From IMG/VR virus record IMGVR_UViG_3300018080_000195, positions 1-60,316 of that record: a DNA stretch of 60,316 nucleotides; one strand, given 5' to 3'. The stretch's first letter is position 1; each line of letters begins with the position of its first letter. Under the pieces are notes generated by a model that made no database searches, had not been told where the DNA came from, and saw nothing but the letters and a program-made list of their open reading frames with translations. A program made the translations under genes and the position numbers. Shown here piece after piece: positions 1-8,799 of this stretch. This stretch comes from a virus.

Positions 1-334
1 CACGGATTCGCCAATCCACGCTGGAATCATGTATCTCACTGACAGTCCAGTACTTCACTTCGTCATCGGACGTGAAGAACTTCAAGTACTGTCCTTCCAC
101 AGTCCTCTGCGGGCTTCCAGTAGTCTTGTACCCGTCCTCTGAGTAGACACCGACCCAACGTCCAGTGCTGTGCCAGATAGTTGCTGGATCGTGCTCCCCA
201 GAGACTAGCGTGGACCAATAACGTCCGTCCATCGGAATCGCAGCTTCGTACTGATCGCTCGTTAGCCGAACTCTTGGATTTCGATGCTCCAAATCCTGTG
301 CGTCATGTAACTCACCGGACAGAGTAAGTGCCAT
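1..334 (-). CDS. Distal tail-region protein, partial (runs off the left edge)
   Basis: Open frame from an ATG at 334 with AGAGGA upstream, continuing without a stop to the window edge (111 codons visible). The visible part is polar and rich in Trp and Tyr, begins MALTLSGELHDAQDLEH, and has no domain I recognise. It is the last visible gene of the late operon, 12 bases downstream of the small tail gene that follows the tape measure. That position suggests a baseplate, tail-tip or receptor-binding component (inference from gene order only). Confidence 0.7.
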   Translation of the reverse strand, partial: MALTLSGELHDAQDLEHRNPRVRLTSDQYEAAIPMDGRYWSTLVSGEHDPATIWHSTGRWVGVYSEDGYKTTGSPQRTVEGQYLKFFTSDDEVKYWTVSEIHDSSVDWRIR

Positions 335-346
335 TTCTTGTCCTCT

Positions 347-751
347 TTATGCTGTCGCTCTAATCAGAAAAGTTAGCTTCACGTCCTTTCTCCAAGGAGC
401 GTCTGACAGTGCGCTCTCCAGATACTTGCCGTCCAGTTTCAGGACTTGAACACTGTAACTTGCTCCAAGCTGAGTGTTCCACGTCACATACTCATCGTTC
501 TCCAAGATGGTTTGCAATTCAGCGAACGTGTCGTCGGGCATCCAGTCCCACTCCAAGACAATCTCTTGTCCTTTTATGAACATGCCCCAACTGAAGAATG
601 CAACGCTCGTATATGTTGGCTTGTACGCATAGCTCCTATACTTCTTCGGGATCGTGAAGTCCGTTGGATTTCTCCAAAACGTATATGATCCATTTGTATA
701 TGGCGATGACTGCCCACGTGGTGTATCAGTCGTTATAATCATCTTGTTCAT
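347..751 (-). CDS. Minor tail protein downstream of tape measure
   Basis: 134 aa, starting at an ATG that overlaps the tape measure stop as TGATG with GGAG upstream, so the two are translationally coupled. The sequence is rich in aromatic residues and predicted beta structure, with a TFWRNPTDF segment near the N terminus. The position directly after the tape measure and the length suit a small distal tail or tail-tip subunit. I see no diagnostic motif, so the role comes from position. Confidence 0.75.
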   Translation of the reverse strand: MNKMIITTDTPRGQSSPYTNGSYTFWRNPTDFTIPKKYRSYAYKPTYTSVAFFSWGMFIKGQEIVLEWDWMPDDTFAELQTILENDEYVTWNTQLGASYSVQVLKLDGKYLESALSDAPWRKDVKLTFLIRATA

Positions 752-3700
752 CAGACTAGCTCCGTTCTAATGTATCTCTTGACAGTAGACTCTACTTCTG
801 TCCTCAATCCTGCTGTGAAGCGTGGACTTACGTGCTCCACATTGATCGGCACGTTGATCGTCAGTGCTTGTGCTGCACTCATCTGTGCTCCGAGTGCTTT
901 CATCTGTCCTTTCGTGAAGACTCCTTCTCCTCTTTGCAGAATCGCAGGGAACTCGTTGCTCTTCAATCCATCATGCAGTCTTCGGGCACTCTCGAAGATC
1001 TTCGGATTGACAAGTCTCACAGGAAGAGGAGAGTCTGTTCCTACCAACCCCCCTTTGTGGAAATCCGGCATAGTCATCTCCACAGGTCCCTTAGATATGT
1101 CCTGTGCTCCTGTTCCTCCTCCAAAACCGGGCAGGAAACTCATTCCTTGCATGAGCATCTTCATGATCGTTAGCTGGATGATCGTCTGACCGATATACTT
1201 GAGGATGTTCACAAACATGTCGATCATTGCTTCGCCGAAGGACTTGGATCCTTCCGTGACTTCCATGAAAGCGTCCACAAATTCATCCGCAAACATCCTA
1301 GGCAACTCTGAAGCTATGTCGTAGAACATCTTGGAGAAAGAGATTACTTCACGACGGGCCTTGTCGAACCCTCGCTTGAACGCTGCCCAGTGTCCTTCCA
1401 TGAGGATCGCTCTCTGATCCTGATACTCAGACTCAGAGATGAGATCCGCATTTCTCGCATCCTGCACATATGTAAAATATTCCTCCGCAGAGATCTTGCC
1501 GGACTCGTACAGATCTCGCCCTTCTCTGAGTTTCCTTCTTCCTTCCTCCTTGGGCTCCCCCTCGTACCCCGCTTGGATCGTCGCAGTTCTCGCTTGTTGT
1601 AACTTTAACTCTGCATCCTTCTTCGCATTCGTCTCTTCAATGTACGCTCCAGCATCATCCTTGTAGAGTGCTTTAAGAGCACTCACAAGTGACTCCAACA
1701 ATCGAAGACGCTCTTCCGCAAACTTCTCATCCTGTCGAGCAAGTTCCACATCAATTTCATTTTTCGCGGTCTTCTTCTCTGCCCCCTCCCGCTCGATCAT
1801 CGTCTTTGCAAGTTCCGTTCGACGCTCTAATGCTTGCTCTTCCTGCTCAAATTCGTGTCGAAGTCGTTGGGCACCCGCTTCCTGAGTGATCTCATTCCTT
1901 TGTCTTTGGGCTTCCTCCGTCACCCCTACGATTGCTTTTTCGTTTCCTTCAATCCTTTCCTTGAGTTCCTCCTCATGCTTCATACGGTCATCGGTGCCCT
2001 TTTTGAAGTTCTTCCTCATCTCGTCGCGGGTTCTTTTGTCAGCCGCAATCTGCTCCTGTAACGATGCTATGACCGCGTTCTTGTGCTTCTCTATATATTC
2101 CAATTTTGCTTCGAGGTTCTCAAACTCCAGTGCTCTTTCCTTATGCATGATGTCAAACGCTTCCATCATTGCATTGAAGCGTATTCCAGAGACGTGCTCC
2201 GCTTGCTCTTCCGTAGCGACTCCGATATCCTTTGCAGTCTTCTTGTATGCGGAAACTTGCTGCTTCATCGAACGATAGATAGCAGCAATCTCCGCTTGCT
2301 GGAGTCCTTTCGCTCCTTTGATCATCTCTTCGAACGGGCTGTCCACTTTCTCAAACACGAGAGGCTTTCTCCGCATCCTCTCTATCGACTCTTGGATCTG
2401 CTTATCGACCCGTTCCATTGCTAGTTTTATTGCTTTGAGGACATTCGGAAACTTTGCATAGCGTTCATTCAGGATTTCAACCCACTCATGCAACTCCTCT
2501 GCATTGTAAATGCCTTTCTCGTAAGCAGTGAAGAGAGACTCACCAAGAGTATACGTGAGTTGCTTCAGAAGTAGCTTTTCCTGTTTTACTTTTTCTGTGC
2601 TCTCCCCCCACTCCTTCATCTTCTCAGTGGCCATATCTCCAACTATGCTAACAATCTCTCCCAAGTCCTTCCATCGCTGGACCATGTGATCTATAAAACC
2701 ACCCAAAATGGGAATCTGCTGCATCATGCCGACAAGATTTCTTGAATCAAATCCTTTCTTGAGTGCATACTGCCATATATTAACTCCAGCAATCATCTCT
2801 GCGGAGAACATCTCCTTGAAACCTTCGATAACCTTCGTCTTCTCGATGACTTTGAACTGCTGGGCAATAGACTCCACAGCAGCAGAAACATTGTTGAACC
2901 ACGCTACTGTGATCTCTTGCTGAAGAATATCGTTTAGATCCTCAAAATTCTCTCCTGCGTCAGCGAGAATGAATTCTAGATCCTCAAACTCCGTCTTCAA
3001 TCGCTTGATCAGATCCCGGTACCGCTTCAATCCCTCTTCACTCTTCTCTGCTTCCTCATTCGCTTTCTTCAGACGATCCTGATAGCTCTTCAGGATCTCA
3101 ATCCGTCTGTTCGTAGCGATGACTGCTTGCTGCTCTGCTTGCGTGTTGGAACGGATCTGTGTTTGGAATCGCTTGTAAGCTGCTGCTGCTGCTCCGACTG
3201 CAAGGACGAGCCATCCAATCGGATGCTTGAGCAGTGCGGCAGAAAACGTGTAAATGCGCTTCGTGACAAGGTAAATCGCTTTTCCAAGAGCGAGGACTGC
3301 TATCGTAGCAATGCCTGTCGTTGCAGTGAAAGTCGTGTATGTCGTGATTGCTCCACCGATTCCTTGCTCCACAAATGCAGTCAGCGCAATCACAGTCTGT
3401 CGGACGACTTCAAGGAATCCTCTCAAGACATCCGTAAATCCGAGGGCTCCTAGTTCCACCATCAACGACTTGAATCTGTCCTGCAAGTTCTTGAACTGGA
3501 GAGCAAGTCCTTCGATCTGGATTCCGGCCATGTTTGCTGCTGTTCCGACTTCATAGACGCTATCCAATGCTCTATTAAACTCACCGCTGTTGATCGCTCT
3601 CATCAGAGCAACGATGGAGTTCGCTCCACGCAGTCCGAATAGTTCAAACGCTTTCCTAGCGTCGATTGCTCCTGTTGTACTGTCTACAAAGACTTCCGCA

Positions 3701-4935
3701 AGGTTCTCCATGACCCCCACGAACCCGTGTGCGCGAACATCCAAGTCTTCCAGTTGAATGTTATGCTCTTCGTATGCTTCACGCAGCTTCGCGGACGGTG
3801 CGACGAGACGGGAGAAGACTTGCCTTAACCCCGTTCCGATTGTAGACGCTCTCAGTCCGGAGTTAGCAAGCGTCATCATCGCAGCAGTGACTTCCTCGAT
3901 CTCCGCTCCTACTGCATAAGCCGCAGGTCCGACATAGTTGAACGCAATCCGAAGCTTATCAACAGTCAGCTTGGACTTGTTGATCGCATTTGCCATGATG
4001 TCGGAGATTTGTCCAGCTTGGAAGGATTCTAGGTTGAACGCTCGAACGGAAGTAGTAAGCAAGTCAGCGACAGTCTTCATGTCCGACAGCGTTCCAGTAG
4101 CAAGATCCGCAGTTGCTTGGATCGCGTCCATCGACTCTCCTGCATCGAATCCTGCTTGTCCAAGGAGTACCATCGCGTCTGCGGTCTCTGTCATGCTGAA
4201 CTTCGTAGTCCGTGCTACTTGCTTGATCGTCTCGCCCATTGCGCGGACTTCTGCGTCTGTTGCTCCTGTGATCGCTTTCAAATTCTTCAGTGCTTGATCA
4301 TACGCTACGATCTCATCGAATCCTGCCCGTAGGGCATCAACTACAGCATAGATCGCAGCAGCAGCGACACCGTATGCAGCAGTCACTTTCATTGCAGCAG
4401 TGAGTCTTGCCATTGCTCCTTCGACTTGAGCAATTTGCTTTCCAATCCAAGACTGTGACTGTCCAGCTTTCTTCGTCGCTGAGTCTAGGACACGAAATCC
4501 TTGCGCTGTCCTTTCCAGAAGTCCAGCTTGATCCTTCGCTACTAAGTTTACATAATCAATATCTTGGGCAAACTTCCGTCCATTCTTTCCAGCAGCACTA
4601 AGGGCACGGGCTTGCTTGTGGACCATCGCTTGCATTTGATCCATATATCTGATCGCATCTCTGTGAGATCGCGCAGTTCCATCCGTACTCTTCCTCAGAT
4701 CGTCGAGAGCGCGTTTGTACGTGTTGTTGATCGGCGCCATCTCCTTGACACGCTTTGCGTAGAGAGCCTGAACCTTCTGTAGGTCATTCATCGGACCAGC
4801 AGCCTGCTTTGCTCCCTTCGCCATCGCTGTGTTAAGGGCATTAAGCTCCCGACGAATAGCTTGAGTTCCTTTACGGAAACTCTCGACGTTCGCAGTGAAT
4901 ACAGTTGCTAAGGATAGATCTCTCTGTTCTGCCAT
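751..4935 (-). CDS. Tail tape measure protein
   Basis: 1394 aa, the longest gene in the late block. Residues about 240-420 carry the TP901-type tape measure core (for example MGQAGFDAGESMDAI and TLSDMKTVADLL followed by asymmetric repeats). Residues about 540-600 contain two hydrophobic segments (IATIAVLALGKAIYLV and IGWLVLAVGAAAAAY). Long charged coiled-coil stretches follow. Family role: it sets tail length and is ejected with the DNA. At about 0.15 nm per residue it predicts a tail near 200 nm (inference). It lies directly downstream of the frameshifted tail chaperones, the standard siphovirus order. Confidence 0.95.
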   Translation of the reverse strand: MAEQRDLSLATVFTANVESFRKGTQAIRRELNALNTAMAKGAKQAAGPMNDLQKVQALYAKRVKEMAPINNTYKRALDDLRKSTDGTARSHRDAIRYMDQMQAMVHKQARALSAAGKNGRKFAQDIDYVNLVAKDQAGLLERTAQGFRVLDSATKKAGQSQSWIGKQIAQVEGAMARLTAAMKVTAAYGVAAAAIYAVVDALRAGFDEIVAYDQALKNLKAITGATDAEVRAMGETIKQVARTTKFSMTETADAMVLLGQAGFDAGESMDAIQATADLATGTLSDMKTVADLLTTSVRAFNLESFQAGQISDIMANAINKSKLTVDKLRIAFNYVGPAAYAVGAEIEEVTAAMMTLANSGLRASTIGTGLRQVFSRLVAPSAKLREAYEEHNIQLEDLDVRAHGFVGVMENLAEVFVDSTTGAIDARKAFELFGLRGANSIVALMRAINSGEFNRALDSVYEVGTAANMAGIQIEGLALQFKNLQDRFKSLMVELGALGFTDVLRGFLEVVRQTVIALTAFVEQGIGGAITTYTTFTATTGIATIAVLALGKAIYLVTKRIYTFSAALLKHPIGWLVLAVGAAAAAYKRFQTQIRSNTQAEQQAVIATNRRIEILKSYQDRLKKANEEAEKSEEGLKRYRDLIKRLKTEFEDLEFILADAGENFEDLNDILQQEITVAWFNNVSAAVESIAQQFKVIEKTKVIEGFKEMFSAEMIAGVNIWQYALKKGFDSRNLVGMMQQIPILGGFIDHMVQRWKDLGEIVSIVGDMATEKMKEWGESTEKVKQEKLLLKQLTYTLGESLFTAYEKGIYNAEELHEWVEILNERYAKFPNVLKAIKLAMERVDKQIQESIERMRRKPLVFEKVDSPFEEMIKGAKGLQQAEIAAIYRSMKQQVSAYKKTAKDIGVATEEQAEHVSGIRFNAMMEAFDIMHKERALEFENLEAKLEYIEKHKNAVIASLQEQIAADKRTRDEMRKNFKKGTDDRMKHEEELKERIEGNEKAIVGVTEEAQRQRNEITQEAGAQRLRHEFEQEEQALERRTELAKTMIEREGAEKKTAKNEIDVELARQDEKFAEERLRLLESLVSALKALYKDDAGAYIEETNAKKDAELKLQQARTATIQAGYEGEPKEEGRRKLREGRDLYESGKISAEEYFTYVQDARNADLISESEYQDQRAILMEGHWAAFKRGFDKARREVISFSKMFYDIASELPRMFADEFVDAFMEVTEGSKSFGEAMIDMFVNILKYIGQTIIQLTIMKMLMQGMSFLPGFGGGTGAQDISKGPVEMTMPDFHKGGLVGTDSPLPVRLVNPKIFESARRLHDGLKSNEFPAILQRGEGVFTKGQMKALGAQMSAAQALTINVPINVEHVSPRFTAGLRTEVESTVKRYIRTELV

Positions 4936-4941
4936 CAGATA

Positions 4942-5232
4942 TTATCCCCGTCCCATCTGTTTGGGCATCTTACTCATAGCCTGCCGATGCAGCCCTTTCA
5001 TCTGTTCTGTCAGTTTTTGCTTTTGCTCTTCAGACAGATGAGCATACTCAGAAGGATGCTTGAACTGTGTAGAGAATGGGGTCCCTTCTATCGCAGCAGC
5101 AGCAGCAGGAGGAGGAGGAGGACTACTCCTCTCCTTCTTCGCTTCTCCTTCAATGTCCACTCCGAGCATAGCAGCAAAGAACTTCATCCTGTCCATCTCT
5201 CTGTCCTCAGAGTAGCTATACAGCGCAGTCAT
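4942..5232 (-). CDS. Tail assembly chaperone, downstream -1 frame (T part of GT)
   Basis: 96 aa are readable from the ATG at 5232, but that ATG lacks a good ribosome site and the frame stays open upstream to the slippery site at 5373-5379. Translation by -1 frameshift adds 47 residues before this ATG and gives a fusion of 119 + 143 = 262 aa with the upstream chaperone. The segment VTIGQMTALYSYSEDREM looks like ordinary chaperone sequence running straight across the ATG, which argues that the ATG is internal. A Pro/Ala-rich linker follows. Known role of the family: the minor GT form recruits tail tube subunits to the tape measure. Confidence 0.88.
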   Translation of the reverse strand: MTALYSYSEDREMDRMKFFAAMLGVDIEGEAKKERSSPPPPPAAAAAIEGTPFSTQFKHPSEYAHLSEEQKQKLTEQMKGLHRQAMSKMPKQMGRG

Positions 5233-5237
5233 CTGTC

Positions 5238-5729
5238 CTATTGTAACTCCTCCGTCTCTGTAGGATTTTCTGAAGAAATCTTCGAGTCGGTATCCACTAT
5301 ATCGTTGAAGGATGGTCGTGACAGCCTCGCCGATGGAAACAGTTTCCTTGCTTTCTCGCCGAGGCTCTTGAGGTTTTTTCCGAGAATACCGTAGTTCATG
5401 TCGAAGATCGCTTCCGCAATCTCCAATGCTTGCTCATTCGTCAGTTCCTCAAGGATCTTGTCTCCGTCCTCATCGGAGACCATGGAGATTATGCGTCCAA
5501 TGTTCGACTTGATCATCTCAATGACGGCCCCAACGAACACCATGTCGTTCACTTCTCCAGCATCCGTGAACTCCTGTAGAGCAGTCGTGATGAGATCTGT
5601 GAGTTTGAGTTGATCCGCCATGGAGAGCGGATAGACTTTGATTTCTCTCAGGTCGCGGATCCCAACAGTAACTTCCGCGACCTGAGGAATCAGCTTTGCA
5701 CTTCTTTTTACTTCGTCTTTCTCCGGCAT
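5238..5729 (-). CDS. Tail assembly chaperone (G-like)
   Basis: 163 aa with GGAGAG upstream of the ATG. It lies between tail tube and tape measure, the fixed place of tail assembly chaperones. Residues about 30-110 resemble the tail chaperone fold: a basic N terminus, a DLREIKVYPLSMADQLKL segment, then helices with acidic loops. Most ribosomes end at 5238. A minority should slip at codon 119 and make the 262-aa GT form. The product is needed in assembly and is not part of the final tail (family knowledge). Confidence 0.85.
   Translation of the reverse strand: MPEKDEVKRSAKLIPQVAEVTVGIRDLREIKVYPLSMADQLKLTDLITTALQEFTDAGEVNDMVFVGAVIEMIKSNIGRIISMVSDEDGDKILEELTNEQALEIAEAIFDMNYGILGKNLKSLGEKARKLFPSARLSRPSFNDIVDTDSKISSENPTETEELQ
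5323..5379 (-). promoter_or_regulatory. Programmed -1 ribosomal frameshift site with stem
   Basis: On the minus strand the heptamer A AAA AAC (5379-5373) lies exactly in the X XXY YYZ phase of the upstream chaperone frame (codons 118-119). After a 6-nt spacer a 7-bp stem can form between 5366-5360 (AGCCTCG) and 5329-5323 (CGAGGCT), with an inner GGAAA/TTTCC hairpin. The -1 frame is open from here to 4942. Site, spacing and context match the classical G/GT tail chaperone signal. Confidence 0.9.
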
Positions 5730-5759
5730 TGCTTTCTCTCCTTCTAATTCAGCGAGGGT

Positions 5760-6353
5760 CTATTCCCACGCAATTCTGCCAAGAGGCTTGTCGTCCCAAG
5801 CAGCGTCTCCTCCTGTGGTTTCGGAGTCCGCTCTCTTTCCTTCGATCATGATCGGAACTGCCGCCGCATCCTCACTCTGTAGATCCATCTCGACGGAAGC
5901 AGACACCTGAGCACGAGGAAAGATGATGTACATGTAGTTCGTTCCGTTCGGATACGTGTAGACAGCTTCCATCCTGACATACGCAGGAGAGACACGATCT
6001 CCGATAGGAACTTCACCGGAATGTACAGTCATGCTTGCAAACTCACCGGAATTCGGGTCGAATCCGTAAGCGAGAGCCATGTTGAACGGGGTGATTTCCT
6101 TGAAGGAACACTCCAGAGCAGCACTCTCTCGAATCGGGGTCGTAAAGTCCTCAATCAGAGGAAATCCGGATTCCAGCTTGAACCAGTCCGTGTTTCCTAC
6201 GAATCGGGTGTTCGCAAGTGCTCCAATGGAATCGCTTGCAGTCAGTGCAGCGTGGATGTCGCCGATGTTCGTAGCGGAGTCACCGATCCTGATCTGAGCA
6301 AGTCCAAGAGCAATAGTGCTAGTATCGGTTGTTACGGGTCCTTTTCTGGCCAT
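5760..6353 (-). CDS. Major tail tube protein
   Basis: 197 aa with a perfect AAAGGAGGTGA site. It is predicted to be beta-rich, with segments such as TFRFVGNTDWFKLE-like strands and the FPRAQVSASVEMDL stretch followed by acidic loops, typical of siphovirus tail tube subunits. It lies upstream of the chaperones and tape measure and downstream of a tail terminator-like gene. No sheath gene is present between it and the chaperones. It has its own long leader with direct repeats, fitting a highly expressed structural gene. Confidence 0.78.
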   Translation of the reverse strand: MARKGPVTTDTSTIALGLAQIRIGDSATNIGDIHAALTASDSIGALANTRFVGNTDWFKLESGFPLIEDFTTPIRESAALECSFKEITPFNMALAYGFDPNSGEFASMTVHSGEVPIGDRVSPAYVRMEAVYTYPNGTNYMYIIFPRAQVSASVEMDLQSEDAAAVPIMIEGKRADSETTGGDAAWDDKPLGRIAWE

Positions 6354-6356
6354 TAA

Positions 6357-6457
6357 GTATCACCTCCTTTCATAGTGGATTTTTTGATTTTACCGGAGAT
6401 GTCAGCGAACGCTGATTGCACTACAGTCAGATGAGGGATCTGATTGCACTACTTATA
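6357..6457 (-). promoter_or_regulatory. Leader of tail tube gene with 13-bp direct repeat
   Basis: The only sizeable spacer among the tail genes. The 13-mer CTGATTGCACTAC (plus-strand notation) occurs at 6412-6424 and 6440-6452, 28 bp apart. Two small hairpins can form (CAGAT/ATCTG and CAGCG/CGCTG on the minus strand) before the strong ribosome site. No convincing sigma-A promoter is visible. It may serve mRNA stability or extra expression of the tube gene (inference). Confidence 0.45.
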
Positions 6458-6751
6458 TCACTTGCTTTCTGGTATTGCAAGCTTTTCTTGCACTCCTACA
6501 TTTGGAAAATAATTCAATACATTCCAGTGGCAACACTCCTTTCGTAAGCATTTGATCTTTATGGAGCCGTGGATGTATATCTCCACAGGACAATACTCTA
6601 TTCCTTCCTCATTCACCCGGAGTCCATACATGAAGTGCCATAGACCATTCTGATTCCTCTGAACTATACGCTTTCCGCACTTCTCACAACGGAAAGTCTT
6701 TATTCTGCTCTTTCTCTTCTTGTCCTTAGTTCTAGGTGCAGGAGTGGCCAT
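6458..6751 (-). CDS. Com-like zinc-binding protein
   Basis: 97 aa with a basic N terminus followed by CEKCGKRI (residues about 22-29) and later GSIKIKCLRKECCHWN. The pattern CxxC ... IxIKCxRxxC matches the Mu Com family of small zinc proteins. In phage Mu, Com binds mRNA and activates translation of mom. Here no mom gene is recognised, so the target is unknown. It sits between tail terminator and tail tube with a 1-base gap, so it is expressed late. Confidence 0.6.
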   Translation of the reverse strand: MATPAPRTKDKKRKSRIKTFRCEKCGKRIVQRNQNGLWHFMYGLRVNEEGIEYCPVEIYIHGSIKIKCLRKECCHWNVLNYFPNVGVQEKLAIPESK

Positions 6752-6752
6752 G

Positions 6753-7223
6753 TCAGATCTTTGAACTCCATCTCAATCTCACTGTGAGCACTTTGTACTT
6801 CGTCTCATCATCCGCTACGAACTGCTGAGACTCCAAGACTTCCTGTACGAGAAGTCCTCCTATGAGACTCCACGCTTGATCCTGATAGCTCCTGTACAGC
6901 GCAATCGTCCTCATTCCATGCGTAGCTGTATCGTCGGACAGATATCCCATCACAGTGTCGGTCAACTGAGCAAGCTTGAATCCTTCGTTGTCCTTTCTCG
7001 TGCAGCAGTAGATTGTCAGGTAGTGCTCTGAGAGATCCCCTCTGTCCATCATTCCAAAGTTGACGGAGATCCATCTATCTATCGTGCTCGGAGTGCCTTG
7101 CACATTTGGAGTTGTGAGTCCTTTGTCAAACATCAGATGGTACGTTGGGTGCATACTGTCAACAAAGTACTTCTTTATCGAGTCGCGCACATTTGCTTCT
7201 CGTGCTGTAGGGTCAAGGGCCAT
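6753..7223 (-). CDS. Tail terminator/completion-like protein
   Basis: 156 aa with a strong GGAGGTGAAAC site. It has the usual size and position (after the gp10-like gene, before the tail tube) of tail terminator proteins. It has an N-terminal helix (DSIKKYFVDSMHPT), then beta strands around DRWISVNFGMMDRGD and LTIYCCTRKD, resembling the alpha-beta fold of minor tail protein U. Its start overlaps the end of the preceding 70-aa gene. Confidence 0.62.
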   Translation of the reverse strand: MALDPTAREANVRDSIKKYFVDSMHPTYHLMFDKGLTTPNVQGTPSTIDRWISVNFGMMDRGDLSEHYLTIYCCTRKDNEGFKLAQLTDTVMGYLSDDTATHGMRTIALYRSYQDQAWSLIGGLLVQEVLESQQFVADDETKYKVLTVRLRWSSKI

Positions 7224-7425
7224 TCCGTTTCACCTCCTTCAAAAACTCATCCAAGAACTTCCAGAACTCTTTCGTGTACTTCACTGCTTCTGCTTGCTCT
7301 GCATCCTTTCCGTCGAAGTCGATCTTCGCAAGCGACAATCCAGTCTTGAGCAGATCCAGTTCCTTGATCGGGAATTCTAGCTCCACATGGATGTCTTTCG
7401 GTGCTACGTTGACGATTTTGACCAC
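7213..7425 (-). CDS. Small late protein of unknown function, GTG start
   Basis: 70 aa. I chose the GTG at 7425 because AGGAG lies 7 nt upstream. The longer reading from 7467 has no site and overlaps the upstream gene more. Sequence starts VVKIVNVAPKDIHVEL and then forms a lysine-rich amphipathic helix. It overlaps both neighbours slightly, as expected within a dense tail operon. Not recognised. Confidence 0.65.
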   Translation of the reverse strand: MVKIVNVAPKDIHVELEFPIKELDLLKTGLSLAKIDFDGKDAEQAEAVKYTKEFWKFLDEFLKEVKRNGP

Positions 7426-8057
7426 TGAATTTCTCCTAGATTTGTCTTCGTTCCTATCCAGACCCAAGTTCCTATTTTCTGAAGAGGGTAACCAACCTCC
7501 ATACAGAATTTATCCACTGTACTTTGCACATCTGGATCTGTCGGTCGATAGTCGTCCCATGCAATGCACCAATCTCCATCTTTGTTCCTATTCTCCCATG
7601 CCGTCCAAGTATCCTTCTCAACTGCTGGAAGAGTATGATCTGCGTCAATCAAGCAAAGATCTACTTCTCCTCGCATCTTCAAATCCCAACTATTCATAAT
7701 GTGTAGACTGAGATTATTAACTTTGTGCATCAATGGAATATATCCAGTAGGATTTCCTGATTTCTCCACTACTGTACGAACATCCACTGCATGTACTCTC
7801 GCTTCCGGGTTCAACTTGCACAACAACAAAGTCGTCCATCCGTGATGAACACCCATCTCAACTATCACTTTCGGACGAAAAAGAAGACTCAAACAAGCAG
7901 GAGCCATCACTATATTACTTTCCGTCACTTCCTGCACAAGAAGATCATGGGTAGCAAGCCGTTTCATCCCAATCGAGCTATCAATCTTTTCTACTGGAAA
8001 ATTGTAGAATCTCTCCTTCGGAAAACAATTAAGCACATACTCTTGCCAACTATTCAT
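7404..8057 (-). CDS. Class I SAM-dependent methyltransferase (Methyltransf_24 type)
   Basis: 217 aa. Motif I is VIVEMGVHHGWTTLLL (residues about 60-75). An acidic strand end (VHAVDVRTV) follows, then DLCLIDADHTLPAVEKD, the metal/SAM-associated IDADH motif of the CmcI-like and Methyltransf_24 families. Probably an O-methyltransferase on a small molecule or sugar. It overlaps the sulfotransferase gene by 8 bp, so the two are co-translated, and lies among tail genes. The substrate may be a virion glycan (inference). Confidence 0.8.
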   Translation of the reverse strand: MNSWQEYVLNCFPKERFYNFPVEKIDSSIGMKRLATHDLLVQEVTESNIVMAPACLSLLFRPKVIVEMGVHHGWTTLLLCKLNPEARVHAVDVRTVVEKSGNPTGYIPLMHKVNNLSLHIMNSWDLKMRGEVDLCLIDADHTLPAVEKDTWTAWENRNKDGDWCIAWDDYRPTDPDVQSTVDKFCMEVGYPLQKIGTWVWIGTKTNLGEIQWSKSST

Positions 8058-8799
8058 ATGGACAAGACTCCGCTAGGATCTCATAAGCTTTCGACAAACC
8101 AGGTCTACTATTGGAAAAACCTTCTGTCTCCTCTTGTCCTACAGTAGAAAACTGTGACGGGTTAAACAAATTCGCTGCTTGATCAGTCCACTTGAGACCG
8201 GAATCACTGATAATCTTCTTTATCACTCCATTCTGAAAATGCTCTGGAAAGCGAACAGCAGTTGCGCCTTTACTGATCAGAGCAAACTTCAATGGAAGAT
8301 GTGATGCCCACTGCTCATACACTTTTTCAGGATTCTTTCCATCTGGTCTATTGTGCTTTTGCAATCTCTTCAAAGAAGCAATAGGGTGTCTTACTGTAAG
8401 GAAGTAGTGAATGTCCTTTCCCCACTCTTCCTCCTGAATCCTCATAAGATCAAAGAATACAGAAGGGTTGTGTCCTGTTGTTGTCTTTATGCCGAAACAC
8501 TGCCAATTCTTTTCCTTTGCCATTCTCATATAGGATCGAAGTACAGTACGATACTTCTCCTTCGGATCGTTTCCCGGCAACGAGTTATACTTATCCACCA
8601 ATGATGACGGCTCTGTGACCTTGTTTCCAGTTGTAATCTCCCCATGCAGAGAGTTAATCAAAGAATGTTCCGCATTTGACCCTGAATCGTAGTATGTCTG
8701 CTTATCCCCAAGATTCATTCCACATGCACTCAGCATTTGACTCAGCAGACTAGACCCAGTGCCAGGGGAGCACCAGATGATTATCTTCTTCATGTCCAT
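8050..8799 (-). CDS. Sulfotransferase-family protein
   Basis: 249 aa. The N terminus KKIIIWCSPGTGSSLLSQML is the P-loop-like PAPS 5'-phosphosulfate motif (SPGTGSS) of sulfotransferases. A later strand (HYFLTVRHPIASLKRLQKH) matches the 3'-phosphate-binding VRxPxxSxxS region. Predicted to move sulfate from PAPS to a hydroxyl. The start overlaps the gp10-like gene. Together with the adjacent methyltransferase it forms a small modification pair in the tail operon. Confidence 0.78.
   Translation of the reverse strand: MDMKKIIIWCSPGTGSSLLSQMLSACGMNLGDKQTYYDSGSNAEHSLINSLHGEITTGNKVTEPSSLVDKYNSLPGNDPKEKYRTVLRSYMRMAKEKNWQCFGIKTTTGHNPSVFFDLMRIQEEEWGKDIHYFLTVRHPIASLKRLQKHNRPDGKNPEKVYEQWASHLPLKFALISKGATAVRFPEHFQNGVIKKIISDSGLKWTDQAANLFNPSQFSTVGQEETEGFSNSRPGLSKAYEILAESCPYE

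Noticed and set aside
751-4935. Many plus-strand ORFs over the tape measure gene
   Set aside because: Antisense shadows of a strongly biased coding sequence; rich in Ser, Cys and Leu, no ribosome sites.
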